Source: Fibrobacteres bacterium CG2_30_45_31 (GTDB taxonomy: Bacteria; Fibrobacterota; Fibrobacteria; Fibrobacterales; Fibrobacteraceae). Taken from it: 30,512 nt of DNA. How positions within the stretch are numbered: the first letter of the stretch is position 1; each line of letters begins with the position of its first letter. The position numbers and the translations under genes are program-made. Shown here piece by piece: positions 14,614 to 22,285 of the stretch. The stretch lies in NCBI GenBank assembly GCA_001873075.1, contig MNYL01000074.1, positions 1 through 30,512 on the forward strand, given 5' to 3'. Below the pieces are notes generated by a model. That model had not been told where the DNA came from and made no database searches. It worked only from the letters and a program-made list of their open reading frames with translations.

Positions 14614-15800
14614 ACAAGGAGAAAGAATTCCTTTCAGGAAATGAAGCGGTTGCCGCTGCGGTGGCTCTGGCGAGGCCTGAAGTGATTGCCGTTTACCCTA
14701 TAACGCCACAAACGACTATAGTGGAAAAATTGGCGGAGTGGGTGGCGAATGGTAAAATTCAAACCCAGTATTTGAATATGGAATCTGAACATTCGGCTCT
14801 TTCTGCGGTTATGGGAGCGAGTGCCATGGGGGTGCGCACTTTTACTTCGACTTCTTCGCAGGGGCTTTTGTACATGAGCGAATGCTTGCATTATGCGGCG
14901 GGGGGAAGATTTCCCATTGTGATGGTGAATGCCAACCGGGCGGTAGCTTTGCCCTGGAGTATTTTCGGTGACCAACGGGATTCCATTTCCCAGCTGGAAT
15001 CCGGCTGGATTCAGCTTTATGCAGAAAACGCGCAGGAAGCACTGGATCTGACGTTACAATCTTTTGCTATTGCGGAACACCCGGAGGTGATGCTTCCGGT
15101 GATGCTCAATGTGGATGGGTTCAGTCTCACCCATACCTACGAACCCGTTCATGTTCCGTTGGCTGAAAAGGTGAATCAGTTTTTGCCCCCTTATGCGCCC
15201 ACGTTCCGCATGGATCTGGAGCACCCGCTGAGTCTGGGCTTCAGCGCCGGACCGAGGGACAATACGGCTTTTAAAATAAAGCAGCACCGCGCCCAATTGA
15301 ATGCCGAAAAAGTCCTGGAACAGGTGGACCGGAAATATGGAGAAATCATCGGCAGAAGCTACGGTGGCGCCGTTGAATCCTATTATACCGAAGATGCAGA
15401 ACGTACGATCGTAACGCTCGGAAGTATTTCCGGCCTGGTGCGCGATGTGGTCGATACGCTGCGGGCGGCGGGGGAAAAAGTGGGACTGTTGCGGCTGCGT
15501 TCTCTGCGGCCCTTTCCTGCGGCAAGAATTCGGGAGGCTCTCGCGGCGACTTCCCGTATAGGGGTGCTGGAAAAGAATGTCTCTGCAGGTTACGAAGGCA
15601 CGGTCGCCACTCATGTCCGCGGCGCGTTGCAGACTTTGCAAGGCAGACAGCCCCAAGTGAGAAGCTTTACTGGTGGGCTCAGCGGACGGGATATTTCGGC
15701 AAAGGATATTCGCGAAATATATGCCGATCTCCAATCAGATACGCAGTCCACAGAAAATGAAGTTCATTGGGTGGATCCGGGGGTAATTTATGAGTCTTGA
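14610..15800 (+). CDS. porA: 2-oxoacid:ferredoxin oxidoreductase, alpha subunit
   Basis: I start at the ATG at 14610 (396 aa): it overlaps the delta stop as ATGA and has AGCGAGGA seven bases upstream, better than the in-frame GTG at 14592. The N-terminal pyrimidine-binding domain shows SGNEAVAAAVALARPEV and YPITPQTTIVEK, and then NMESEHSALSAVMGASA with the catalytic glutamate region and FTSTSSQGL. VALPWSIFGDQRDSISQLESG is typical of pyruvate/ketoisovalerate-type alpha subunits. A C-terminal transketolase-like domain (GLLRLRSLRPFP) follows. It overlaps the beta gene by 11 bp. The gamma-delta-alpha-beta gene order is that of archaeal and Thermotoga Por/Vor operons. Confidence 0.92.
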   Translation: MNKEKEFLSGNEAVAAAVALARPEVIAVYPITPQTTIVEKLAEWVANGKIQTQYLNMESEHSALSAVMGASAMGVRTFTSTSSQGLLYMSECLHYAAGGRFPIVMVNANRAVALPWSIFGDQRDSISQLESGWIQLYAENAQEALDLTLQSFAIAEHPEVMLPVMLNVDGFSLTHTYEPVHVPLAEKVNQFLPPYAPTFRMDLEHPLSLGFSAGPRDNTAFKIKQHRAQLNAEKVLEQVDRKYGEIIGRSYGGAVESYYTEDAERTIVTLGSISGLVRDVVDTLRAAGEKVGLLRLRSLRPFPAARIREALAATSRIGVLEKNVSAGYEGTVATHVRGALQTLQGRQPQVRSFTGGLSGRDISAKDIREIYADLQSDTQSTENEVHWVDPGVIYES

Positions 15801-16707
15801 TCTTTCGGAAAGAATTGCTAAACTGGGTTTTTCCCAGAAAGAACTTTTTGTAGGCCACAAAGCGTGTGCGGGCTGCGGTGGCACCGTGGCGGTTCGCCTC
15901 GCGCTCCAGACATTGGGTCCCCGTGTTTTTGTAGGAGTCCCTGCAGGCTGTATGTCTGCCGTGGCTTTTTTGTACCCGCAAATGGCTTTTGGTGTCAATG
16001 CGATGATTTCCACGTTCGCGGGCACGGCATCGCTTCTTACCGGTATTCGTGCGGCGGCCGATGCGCAAGGGCTCAGAGACGTTCATGTGGTGGGATTTTC
16101 CGGCGATGGAGGCACCGCAGACATTGGCATTCAAGCGCTTTCCGGAGCGGTGGAGCGTGGCGATAAAATCATTTATATCTGCTACGACAACGAAGCTTAC
16201 ATGAATACGGGTATTCAAAGCAGTGGCGCCACTCCTTTTGGCGCAAGTACTACCACCTCTCCTGCCGGGAGCGTGTATCACGGCAATCAGAAAAACAAAA
16301 AGGACATGTTTGAAATCATTGCTGCTCACGGCATCGCTTATGCGGCGACGGCGAGCATCGGCTATCCGCAGGACTACATACGCAAAGTCAAAAAAGCGGC
16401 GGAAACCGATGGCACGAGCTACATTCATGTACTCGCTCCCTGCCCCACAGGGTGGGGATGCGCTACCGAATTGACCGCAGAACTCGCCCGCCTGGCGGTG
16501 GATACAGGGCTTTGGCCTCTTCAGGAATACACGGCGGGGACGTATGCAATCAGCAAAGATCTCTCAACATTTAAACCTATTGAAGAATATCTGCGCGTGC
16601 AGAAACGCTATCGCCATTTGCTCCCAGAAGAAATCGAAAAAATCGTTGCGAATCGCGACCATCATTGGGAACGCATTCGTAATCGTCTTCGTTCAACTGC
16701 AAATTAA
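15790..16707 (+). CDS. porB: 2-oxoacid:ferredoxin oxidoreductase, beta (TPP-binding) subunit
   Basis: A 305-aa subunit that binds thiamine pyrophosphate and one [4Fe-4S] cluster. Cluster cysteines are C26 and C29 (HKACAGCGG), C54 (PAGCMS) and C218 or C224 (APCPTGWGC). The TPP motif runs from GDGG (105-108) to YDNEAYMNTG (132-141). The YMNTGIQSSGATP and TTTSPAG segments are closest, in my memory, to pyruvate-type PorB, yet the position beside an amino-acid transporter and an aminotransferase argues for another 2-oxoacid; which is right needs a tree or an assay. The CoA ligase gene starts 24 bp downstream with AGGA before its ATG. Confidence 0.92.
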   Translation: MSLDLSERIAKLGFSQKELFVGHKACAGCGGTVAVRLALQTLGPRVFVGVPAGCMSAVAFLYPQMAFGVNAMISTFAGTASLLTGIRAAADAQGLRDVHVVGFSGDGGTADIGIQALSGAVERGDKIIYICYDNEAYMNTGIQSSGATPFGASTTTSPAGSVYHGNQKNKKDMFEIIAAHGIAYAATASIGYPQDYIRKVKKAAETDGTSYIHVLAPCPTGWGCATELTAELARLAVDTGLWPLQEYTAGTYAISKDLSTFKPIEEYLRVQKRYRHLLPEEIEKIVANRDHHWERIRNRLRSTAN

Positions 16708-16731
16708 ATCCAAAAATGAATAGGAAAAAAT

Positions 16732-18063
16732 ATGCCACAAAATGATTCAAAATATTGGGAGCCGGAACTTGAAACCCTCCCGCGCCCAAAACTCGAAGCG
16801 CTCCAACTCGAACGCCTGCAAAAGCATCTCGCCTTTGCCTATCTTAACTCCCCCTATTACCGTCAGGCTTTCGATGCGCATGGAGTCAAACCATCGGATT
16901 TGAAATCACTCGAAGATCTTAGCAAGTTTCCTTTCACCAACAAAAAAACGGAACGTGATCGCCAAATAGCCGTTCCCGATCTGGGTGATATGATCGCCGT
17001 ACCGGAAAAAGACATCGTTTTTGTTTCCGCGTCTTCGGGTTCCACTGGGGTACCTACGCTCAGCCCCTTTACAAAAAAAGATTTTGATGATTTCCAGAAT
17101 GTGGAATCCCGTCAGTACTGGAGCATTGGAATGCGCCCTACGGATCGCTATCTGCATGCTCTCAATTTTTCTCTTTTCGTTGGCGGTCCGGATGTCATCG
17201 GAGCGCAGAATCTGGGCGCTCTGTGTATCTGGGGCGGCACGATCCCATCGGATCGTCTGTTGTACATCATGAAGCAATTCAAACCCACCATCACCTGGAC
17301 CACTCCTTCTTACGCCTGGCACCTGGGTGAAGAAGCCATCAAGCAGGGTCTCGACCCCCGCAAAGATCTCGCCATTCGGAAAATCATTGTCGCGGGGGAA
17401 CCGGGCGGTTCTATTCCTGCGACCCGCAAAGCCATCGAAGAACTCTGGGGCGCGGATCTGTATGACTATTACGGGCTCTCGGACATTTTCGGCTCCTGCG
17501 CCGGTATGTGCCCTGAAAAGCATGGCCTGCACCTCGCTGAAGATAACATACTCCTCGAAGTACTCGATCCTGAAACGAACGAACCCGTCCCCGATGGCAC
17601 CCCGGGAGAAATGGTTCTCACCACGCTTCTCAAAGAAGCACGCCCCATGATCCGCTTCCGCACAGGTGACATTGTAACGCGTTTAGCAGGCGATTGCCCT
17701 TGCGGTCGCACCTTCTCCCGCTTTGAAGTGCACGGACGCGTAGACGATATGATCATCGTCTCCGGCGTGAACGTATTCCCGAGCGACATTGAATATGTGG
17801 TTCGCGGCAATTCCAGACTCTCTGGAGAATATCGCATCACGGTGTACACAAAAGAACATCTCACCAAGTTTGATGTGGAAGTGGAATGGGCGAATGGCAG
17901 CAGTCACACGGATGAAGAAATTCTCATCAAAGATATTTCACAACAAATTAAAACCCGTGCGGGTGTCAAGCCCTCCTATATCCGAATTCTGGAATCGGAC
18001 ACGCTCCCGCGCAATACCCATAAGGCAAAGCGTGTGATTGACCTTCGCAATGAAAATTCGTGA
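16732..18063 (+). CDS. AMP-forming acid-CoA ligase, PaaK (phenylacetate-CoA ligase) family
   Basis: A 443-aa cytoplasmic enzyme that activates a carboxylic acid with ATP and CoA. The P-loop SASSGSTGVPT is at 99-109, YDYYGLSDIFG near 245, RPMIRFRTGDI near 305, and the hinge GRVDDMIIVSGVNVFPSDIE starts the mobile C-terminal domain. The catalytic lysine is in THKAKRVIDL at the end. A cysteine pair in GDCPCGRT is usual for PaaK-type ligases. The family includes ligases for phenylacetate, aryl acetates and other acids. Its place after the 2-oxoacid oxidoreductase suggests either that it supplies the acyl-CoA for reductive carboxylation, or that it reactivates acid released by the next gene. The substrate is unknown. 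Confidence 0.9.
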   Translation: MPQNDSKYWEPELETLPRPKLEALQLERLQKHLAFAYLNSPYYRQAFDAHGVKPSDLKSLEDLSKFPFTNKKTERDRQIAVPDLGDMIAVPEKDIVFVSASSGSTGVPTLSPFTKKDFDDFQNVESRQYWSIGMRPTDRYLHALNFSLFVGGPDVIGAQNLGALCIWGGTIPSDRLLYIMKQFKPTITWTTPSYAWHLGEEAIKQGLDPRKDLAIRKIIVAGEPGGSIPATRKAIEELWGADLYDYYGLSDIFGSCAGMCPEKHGLHLAEDNILLEVLDPETNEPVPDGTPGEMVLTTLLKEARPMIRFRTGDIVTRLAGDCPCGRTFSRFEVHGRVDDMIIVSGVNVFPSDIEYVVRGNSRLSGEYRITVYTKEHLTKFDVEVEWANGSSHTDEEILIKDISQQIKTRAGVKPSYIRILESDTLPRNTHKAKRVIDLRNENS

Positions 18064-18066
18064 ACT

Positions 18067-18747
18067 ATGGAAAAACGTCATGCTTCAATCATGAATCATC
18101 ATAACCTTCAGGGAAATTTCGGGCTTATTCCGCTTGTGGAATTTCAGCCTGAAAATCCTCTGGGGGTTGTGGTGGTTGTTCATGGTTATGGGGGAAACAA
18201 AGAAGAAATCCTCGGCATTACCGCTCGCATTGCCTCTCATGGCTTTGTGGCGGTTGCGTTGGATTTGCCGGGCCACGGAGAAAGTACTCGCGAAATGGAT
18301 ATGTCCATGCTCGATGATGTACAAACGGTCGTCGATGCTTTTTCCGGGTATGGCAAAGTCACGACTTTGGGACATTCCCTGGGAGGAAGGCTCGCTTTTC
18401 TGGCGCAGGCCGATTTCCGAATAGGTCTTGCCCCCGCTTTACCCAGCGAATACAATCTCAAATTGCAGATATCCCTTCTCCATTCCCGAAATTTTCGGGT
18501 ACGGGAAAAAAATCCAGACATCCTTTTTGATTCCCTAGAGGATTTTCCTCTCTGGAAAGCGAATCCGCAAGGCTCTGCCATTCTATATGGCAGTAAAGAT
18601 CTGAGAGAAGTCATCGCTTACAGTCAGAACCTCGGTAAACAGGGAATAGAAACCTATGAGATTCCGGGGGCGACACACGGGGATATTTATTGCCTCGAAA
18701 CAACGATGCAGCGCGTATTGGAAATTCTTCTGCGCTGGTATCGCTAG
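18067..18747 (+). CDS. Alpha/beta hydrolase, possible acyl-CoA thioesterase
   Basis: A 226-aa single-domain alpha/beta hydrolase without a signal peptide. HGYGGNKEE (oxyanion region) is at 39-47, the nucleophile S104 in LGHSLGG, a candidate acid D178 in LYGSKDL, and H204 in GATHGDIY. It begins 3 bp after the CoA-ligase stop, so it is the last gene of the metabolic operon; no strong Shine-Dalgarno is seen, which fits re-initiation by the same ribosomes. From context I infer hydrolysis of an acyl-CoA or an ester in the same pathway. Esterase or dienelactone-hydrolase-like activity cannot be excluded. It converges on the methyltransferase gene with a 2-bp gap and no terminator between. Confidence 0.8.
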   Translation: MEKRHASIMNHHNLQGNFGLIPLVEFQPENPLGVVVVVHGYGGNKEEILGITARIASHGFVAVALDLPGHGESTREMDMSMLDDVQTVVDAFSGYGKVTTLGHSLGGRLAFLAQADFRIGLAPALPSEYNLKLQISLLHSRNFRVREKNPDILFDSLEDFPLWKANPQGSAILYGSKDLREVIAYSQNLGKQGIETYEIPGATHGDIYCLETTMQRVLEILLRWYR

Positions 18748-18749
18748 TG

Positions 18750-19439
18750 TTACGCCCCTTTTTTTGCATAAATGGTTGCAAAGTGATAATGCTTGAAAAC
18801 AATATCAACGACCGGGAATCCCGCTTCTTTGAGCCAGAGTTCATGCTCCGCGAGGGTAGAGGGGTCATCATATAATATGCGGGCAAAAGTGGCTTGAATA
18901 TCTTCGGCACTGAGTCCGCTCTGTTCCACATGATGGCGCCACCGTGTGGCATACTGGTACTCTAGTTCTGCCGAAGGGCTGAGCACCTGATCCGCATTGA
19001 GGAAAACTCCACCTGAAAGTAAAATCGAATAAATTTTTTCAAAAAGAGAGAATTTTAATTTGGCTGTAAGGTGATGAATGGAAAGTGCCGAAATCACAAA
19101 ATCGAATTTTTCCTCGAAAGGGTGGGCTGTATAATCGTCTACGATATACTCGAAATCATAACCTTTAAATCGTTCCCGGGCGACTTTCAGCATTTCTTCC
19201 GAAAGGTCAATCAGAGTAATGTTTGCTTTTGGAAATCGTTCGAGAAGGTAAGACGAAAACAGTCCGGTACCTGCGCCGATGTCCAGAATGCGTGGGGTCA
19301 CACTATCACTTTTTAACAAAGGAATTGCCGAGGTGTAAAGCTCCTCAAAGCAGGGAATCAGCTTGCGGCGCTGCGAATCATAGACTTTGGAAACCGAACC
19401 GAAAGAATCTTGAATAGTCATATTTTTAGAGGTGTCCAT
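18750..19439 (-). CDS. Class I SAM-dependent methyltransferase
   Basis: A 229-aa protein with motif I LDIGAGTG at 52-59, the acidic residue D78 at the end of the second strand (ITLIDLS), and motif IV-like FDFVISALSIHHL. The N-terminal FGSVSKVYDSQRRKLIPCF resembles small-molecule methyltransferases of the ubiE/YrrT kind; the substrate is unknown. It lies 15 bp after the cystathionine beta-synthase-like gene in the same unit. In Bacillus subtilis a methyltransferase gene (yrrT) also heads the mccAB operon, so a role tied to SAM recycling and homocysteine supply is plausible. An alternative start (MTIQDSFG) is possible; neither has a clear Shine-Dalgarno. Confidence 0.85.
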   Translation of the reverse strand: MDTSKNMTIQDSFGSVSKVYDSQRRKLIPCFEELYTSAIPLLKSDSVTPRILDIGAGTGLFSSYLLERFPKANITLIDLSEEMLKVARERFKGYDFEYIVDDYTAHPFEEKFDFVISALSIHHLTAKLKFSLFEKIYSILLSGGVFLNADQVLSPSAELEYQYATRWRHHVEQSGLSAEDIQATFARILYDDPSTLAEHELWLKEAGFPVVDIVFKHYHFATIYAKKGA

Positions 19440-19454
19440 AAAAAAGAAAGTTTC

Positions 19455-20366
19455 TTATTCATAAAGATTTTTGCTGAAATAACGGTCTCCGCGGTCCGGG
19501 AACACAACAACGATGTTGCCTTTGTCTATTTTCTTCGCAATCTCCAGAGCGGCGTAGAGTGCTGCTCCCGAAGAAGAACCGGCAAAGATGCCTTCTTTCT
19601 TCGCTAAAATGCGCGAATGAGAGTACGCATTATCATCGTTCATTTTGATGACTTCATCCACGAGAGTCATGTCCATCGTATCGGCAATAAAATCGTTCCC
19701 AATCCCTTCGATGTTGTAGCAACCGGCCTCGCCGCCGCCCATCGTGGAACCATAAGGGTCCGCAAGCACGCCGCGAATGGAGGGTTTCTGTTCTTTGAGG
19801 TATTTGAGAATGCCAGTAAAAGTACCGCCTGATCCTGCGCCGGCGACCACGTAATCAATGTCTCCCTGGAGATCTTCGTAAATTTCGGGTCCTGTGGTTT
19901 CGTAGTGGGCGAGAGGATTACTTTGGTTGCGAAACTGGTGCAGAGAAATGGAGTTTGGAATCTCCAGGAGTAGCTCTTCAGCCTTCTTTTCTGCGCCGAG
20001 CATGCCGCCTTCCCGGGGGGTGCTGATGATTTCCGCACCGAGGGCCCGCACTAGGTTCTGCTTTTCAGCGGAAAATTTTGTAGGAATTACGAAAATAATG
20101 CGATAGCCCTTATTCAGAGCCGCGAAAGCGATGCCCAATCCCGTATTGCCTGCGGTTGCTTCAATGATGGTGCCTCCGGGCTTTAACAATCCTTTGGCTT
20201 CCGCATCAGCGATCATGTATTGTCCTGTGCGGTCTTTGACGCTGCCGGAAGGGTTCCAGAGTTCGAGTTTTGCGTATAAATTCACTCCTTTTTTAACATC
20301 AAGGTGGGTGAGTTTTACGAGGGGCGTGTGTCCAATCAGTTCCTGAGTATTGTTATATAAAGTCAT
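19455..20366 (-). CDS. mccA: PLP-dependent cystathionine beta-synthase / cysteine synthase family (MccA-like)
   Basis: I choose the ATG at 20366 (303 aa), 7 bp after the upstream stop and with AGG before it, over an in-frame TTG at 20399 that would overlap the previous gene. PLP lysine K44 is in NPSGSVKDR, the substrate loop TAGNTG at 71-76, and the phosphate loop GAGSGGTFTG further on. The C-terminal half (NIEGIGNDFIADTMD, GIFAGSSSGAAL) follows the cystathionine beta-synthase pattern more than CysK. There is no heme or CBS-pair domain. Together with the lyase gene upstream this suggests O-acetylserine plus homocysteine to cystathionine (reverse transsulfuration) as in B. subtilis MccAB; plain O-acetylserine sulfhydrylase activity is the alternative. 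Confidence 0.88.
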   Translation of the reverse strand: MTLYNNTQELIGHTPLVKLTHLDVKKGVNLYAKLELWNPSGSVKDRTGQYMIADAEAKGLLKPGGTIIEATAGNTGLGIAFAALNKGYRIIFVIPTKFSAEKQNLVRALGAEIISTPREGGMLGAEKKAEELLLEIPNSISLHQFRNQSNPLAHYETTGPEIYEDLQGDIDYVVAGAGSGGTFTGILKYLKEQKPSIRGVLADPYGSTMGGGEAGCYNIEGIGNDFIADTMDMTLVDEVIKMNDDNAYSHSRILAKKEGIFAGSSSGAALYAALEIAKKIDKGNIVVVFPDRGDRYFSKNLYE

Positions 20367-20373
20367 ATAAGGC

Positions 20374-21540
20374 CTATTTTGTTTTTTCACTTCTTTCAAA
20401 CGCTTGCGCTAAATCTTTGATGATTTCATTTTTGTGTTCAATGCCTACGGAAAGTCGAATCAGATTATCGGTAATCCCGACTTTTTGCCTGATTTCATAA
20501 GGGATAGAGGCGTGTGTCATCGTGGCCGGGTGACAGATAAGGGATTCGACGCCTCCCAGACTTTCAGCTAAAGCGACTAATTTCAGAGATTTAAAAAACA
20601 CGCGTACATCAAATTCTTTTCTGAGCTTAAAGGAAATCATGCCTCCTGCTCCGGACGCTTGCTTTTTCTGAGTTTTATAGCCGGGGTCGTCTTTTAATCC
20701 GGGATAATACACACTCTCAACAGCGTGGTGAGATTTTAAGAAAAGAGCGATGGCCAATGCATTTTCGTTGTGGCGAGAGAGGCGCACGCCCAAAGTCTTG
20801 ATCCCGCGAATCAACAGGAAGGAATCGAAAGGCGCAAGAACGCCTCCCGTGGCGTTTTGTAAAAAAGCCAATCGATTGGCGAGGAGAGAATTTTTTACAA
20901 CGGCGAGTCCTGCCACTAAATCACTATGACCTCCGAGATATTTCGTTGCACTATGGAGCACAATATCGGCTCCGAGAGCGAGAGGCCGCTGCAGATAAGG
21001 TGTCATAAAGGTGTTATCCACAATTACTAGGGCCCCTTTCGCCTTCACTATTTTTGAGACCGCCGCGATGTCGGTCACGGTCATCAGCGGATTGGCCGGG
21101 CTTTCAATGAGTATCGCTTTTACGTTGGGCGTGAAGCTCTTTTTTAAAAGCGATAAGTCCAGGGTATCGATAATGCGATAGGTGATTCCAAACTGATTGA
21201 ACACTTTATCCAAGACGCGGAATGTCCCGCCATAGACGTTGCTTGAAATAAGAATTTCGTCCCCTGTTTTAAAAAGGCTTAACACGGTGGTGGTTGCGGC
21301 CATCCCGGAACTGAATGCAAAACCAGCGGTTCCTCCTTCCAGTTCTGCAATCAGCGTTTCAAGAGCGTGTCGTGTCGGGTTCCCGGTTCTGGAGTATTCG
21401 TAGCCTTTGTGCTTTCCCAATTCCTGCTGATGAAAAGTGGATGTCTGATAAATAGGGATATTCACGGCTCCGGTCGCTGCATCTTCCGATATACCCCCAT
21501 GGAGGAGAGTGGTATCCAAAGAATCGAAATGCTGTTTCAT
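20374..21540 (-). CDS. mccB: Cystathionine gamma-lyase / gamma-synthase family (MccB-like)
   Basis: A 388-aa PLP enzyme of the Cys/Met metabolism family. YSRTGNPTRHALE (PLP phosphate and substrate contacts), the PLP lysine K200 in HSATKYLGGHSD, and ESLGGVESLICHPATMTHASIP are all present. The residue at the methionine gamma-lyase cysteine position is glycine (SNVYGGTF), which argues against methionine gamma-lyase. Pairing with a cystathionine beta-synthase-like gene 7 bp downstream supports cystathionine cleavage to cysteine rather than cystathionine synthesis; sequence alone separates these poorly. It is the first gene of the unit, with a good promoter 44-80 bp upstream. Confidence 0.9.
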   Translation of the reverse strand: MKQHFDSLDTTLLHGGISEDAATGAVNIPIYQTSTFHQQELGKHKGYEYSRTGNPTRHALETLIAELEGGTAGFAFSSGMAATTTVLSLFKTGDEILISSNVYGGTFRVLDKVFNQFGITYRIIDTLDLSLLKKSFTPNVKAILIESPANPLMTVTDIAAVSKIVKAKGALVIVDNTFMTPYLQRPLALGADIVLHSATKYLGGHSDLVAGLAVVKNSLLANRLAFLQNATGGVLAPFDSFLLIRGIKTLGVRLSRHNENALAIALFLKSHHAVESVYYPGLKDDPGYKTQKKQASGAGGMISFKLRKEFDVRVFFKSLKLVALAESLGGVESLICHPATMTHASIPYEIRQKVGITDNLIRLSVGIEHKNEIIKDLAQAFERSEKTK

Positions 21541-21590
21541 AATAAGTCCTTATATCATAGTAAAAATATATGTTTACAATATCACTAGGA

Positions 21591-21619
21591 AATCTAGATC
21601 GAATTTAGTATCTTGTCAA
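21591..21619 (-). promoter_or_regulatory. Predicted promoter of the mccB-mccA-methyltransferase operon
   Basis: On the minus strand TTGACA (21619-21614) is followed after exactly 17 bp by TAGATT (21596-21591), with transcription starting near 21584. The region between this promoter and the divergent regulator gene is AT-rich and has room for shared operators. Confidence 0.6.
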
Positions 21620-21793
21620 CGGCAAATAAAGAAAAACCTGTCTTTGAGTCAGAAAAACCATGTATCGCAAGGGATAGTTCACGCTAAAACGCAGGGATTC
21701 ACGTCTAAGTTTCAGGGTTGTAACGCAATTTTGAGGCGCCCTAAAAAGAACCTTTTTTGTTCAGCAGGTGTTTTTTTATTAATTTGGAATAGT

Positions 21794-21812
21794 TTTAATA
21801 GTTGTTTAATAG
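21794..21812 (+). promoter_or_regulatory. Direct repeat upstream of the Rrf2 gene, candidate autoregulatory site
   Basis: TTTAATAG occurs at 21794-21801 and again at 21805-21812, 11 bp apart, so both copies face the same side of the helix. They lie just before the Shine-Dalgarno of the Rrf2-family gene. AT-rich sequence makes chance repeats common here. Confidence 0.3.
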
Positions 21813-21826
21813 GATATAGGGAAAAT

Positions 21827-22273
21827 ATGCGGATTTCAGCAAAAGGGCGATACGGGTTGGCTGCCATGGTCTATCTGGTCAATGCTCAGGAATCTTTGAA
21901 ATGTGTTACTGTTGCCAAAGTCGCTGAAGATCTCGGTGTTTCGAAAATTTACCTGGAACAGGTATTTGCCATGCTTAAAAAGGGTGGCCTGGTTTTTTCC
22001 GTAAAAGGGGCGAATGGGGGATATCAACTCAGCCGTTCCGGGGAGAAAATTACAGTATACGATGTAGTTAAGGTGATTGAATCCTCTTTGTTTGAAACGG
22101 GGCTGCCCATGCTTTCCGAGAAGGCGGCCCCTTTGGAATCAACATTGAATACCCGGGTTTGGGAAGAGCTCGACCGCACAACGGAAGTTTGTCTCACCAA
22201 CATCCGTCTCCTGGATCTCGCCCAGGAAGCCACAAAACTGCGCGCAGAATGCGAGTTCATGTATTACATCTAA
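21827..22273 (+). CDS. Rrf2-family transcriptional regulator, CymR-like
   Basis: The frame is open from 21509, but the real start is the ATG at 21827 (148 aa): MRISAKGRYGLAAMVYL is the standard Rrf2 opening, and TAGGG lies 7 bases upstream. The winged helix spans about residues 1-80 (VAKVAEDLGVSKIYLEQVFAML, here given as two parts VAKVAEDLGVS and KIYLEQVFAML; then GANGGYQLSR for the wing). The three clustered cysteines that hold Fe-S in IscR are absent; only isolated cysteines occur, near residues 22, 123 and 142. Divergent placement beside mcc-like genes resembles B. subtilis CymR, the repressor of cysteine metabolism, which acts with CysK. Control of the mcc operon, and perhaps other sulfur genes here, is inferred. 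Confidence 0.9.
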   Translation: MRISAKGRYGLAAMVYLVNAQESLKCVTVAKVAEDLGVSKIYLEQVFAMLKKGGLVFSVKGANGGYQLSRSGEKITVYDVVKVIESSLFETGLPMLSEKAAPLESTLNTRVWEELDRTTEVCLTNIRLLDLAQEATKLRAECEFMYYI

Positions 22274-22285
22274 CGTCACTGCGCT

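Noticed and set aside
20374..21540. Methionine gamma-lyase
   Set aside because: The cysteine typical of methionine gamma-lyase is glycine here (SNVYGGTF), and the gene is paired with a cystathionine beta-synthase-like gene.
7122..21589. ACTAGG hexamer shared upstream of metY (7122), the porin gene (8617), metQ (9949) and mccB (21584)
   Set aside because: A hexamer is expected several times by chance in 30 kb; the metQ copy is part of the Shine-Dalgarno region and the flanks do not match.
21509..21826. N-terminal extension of the Rrf2 protein
   Set aside because: The Rrf2 fold starts exactly at the ATG at 21827, which has its own ribosome site; the upstream open frame covers the promoter region.
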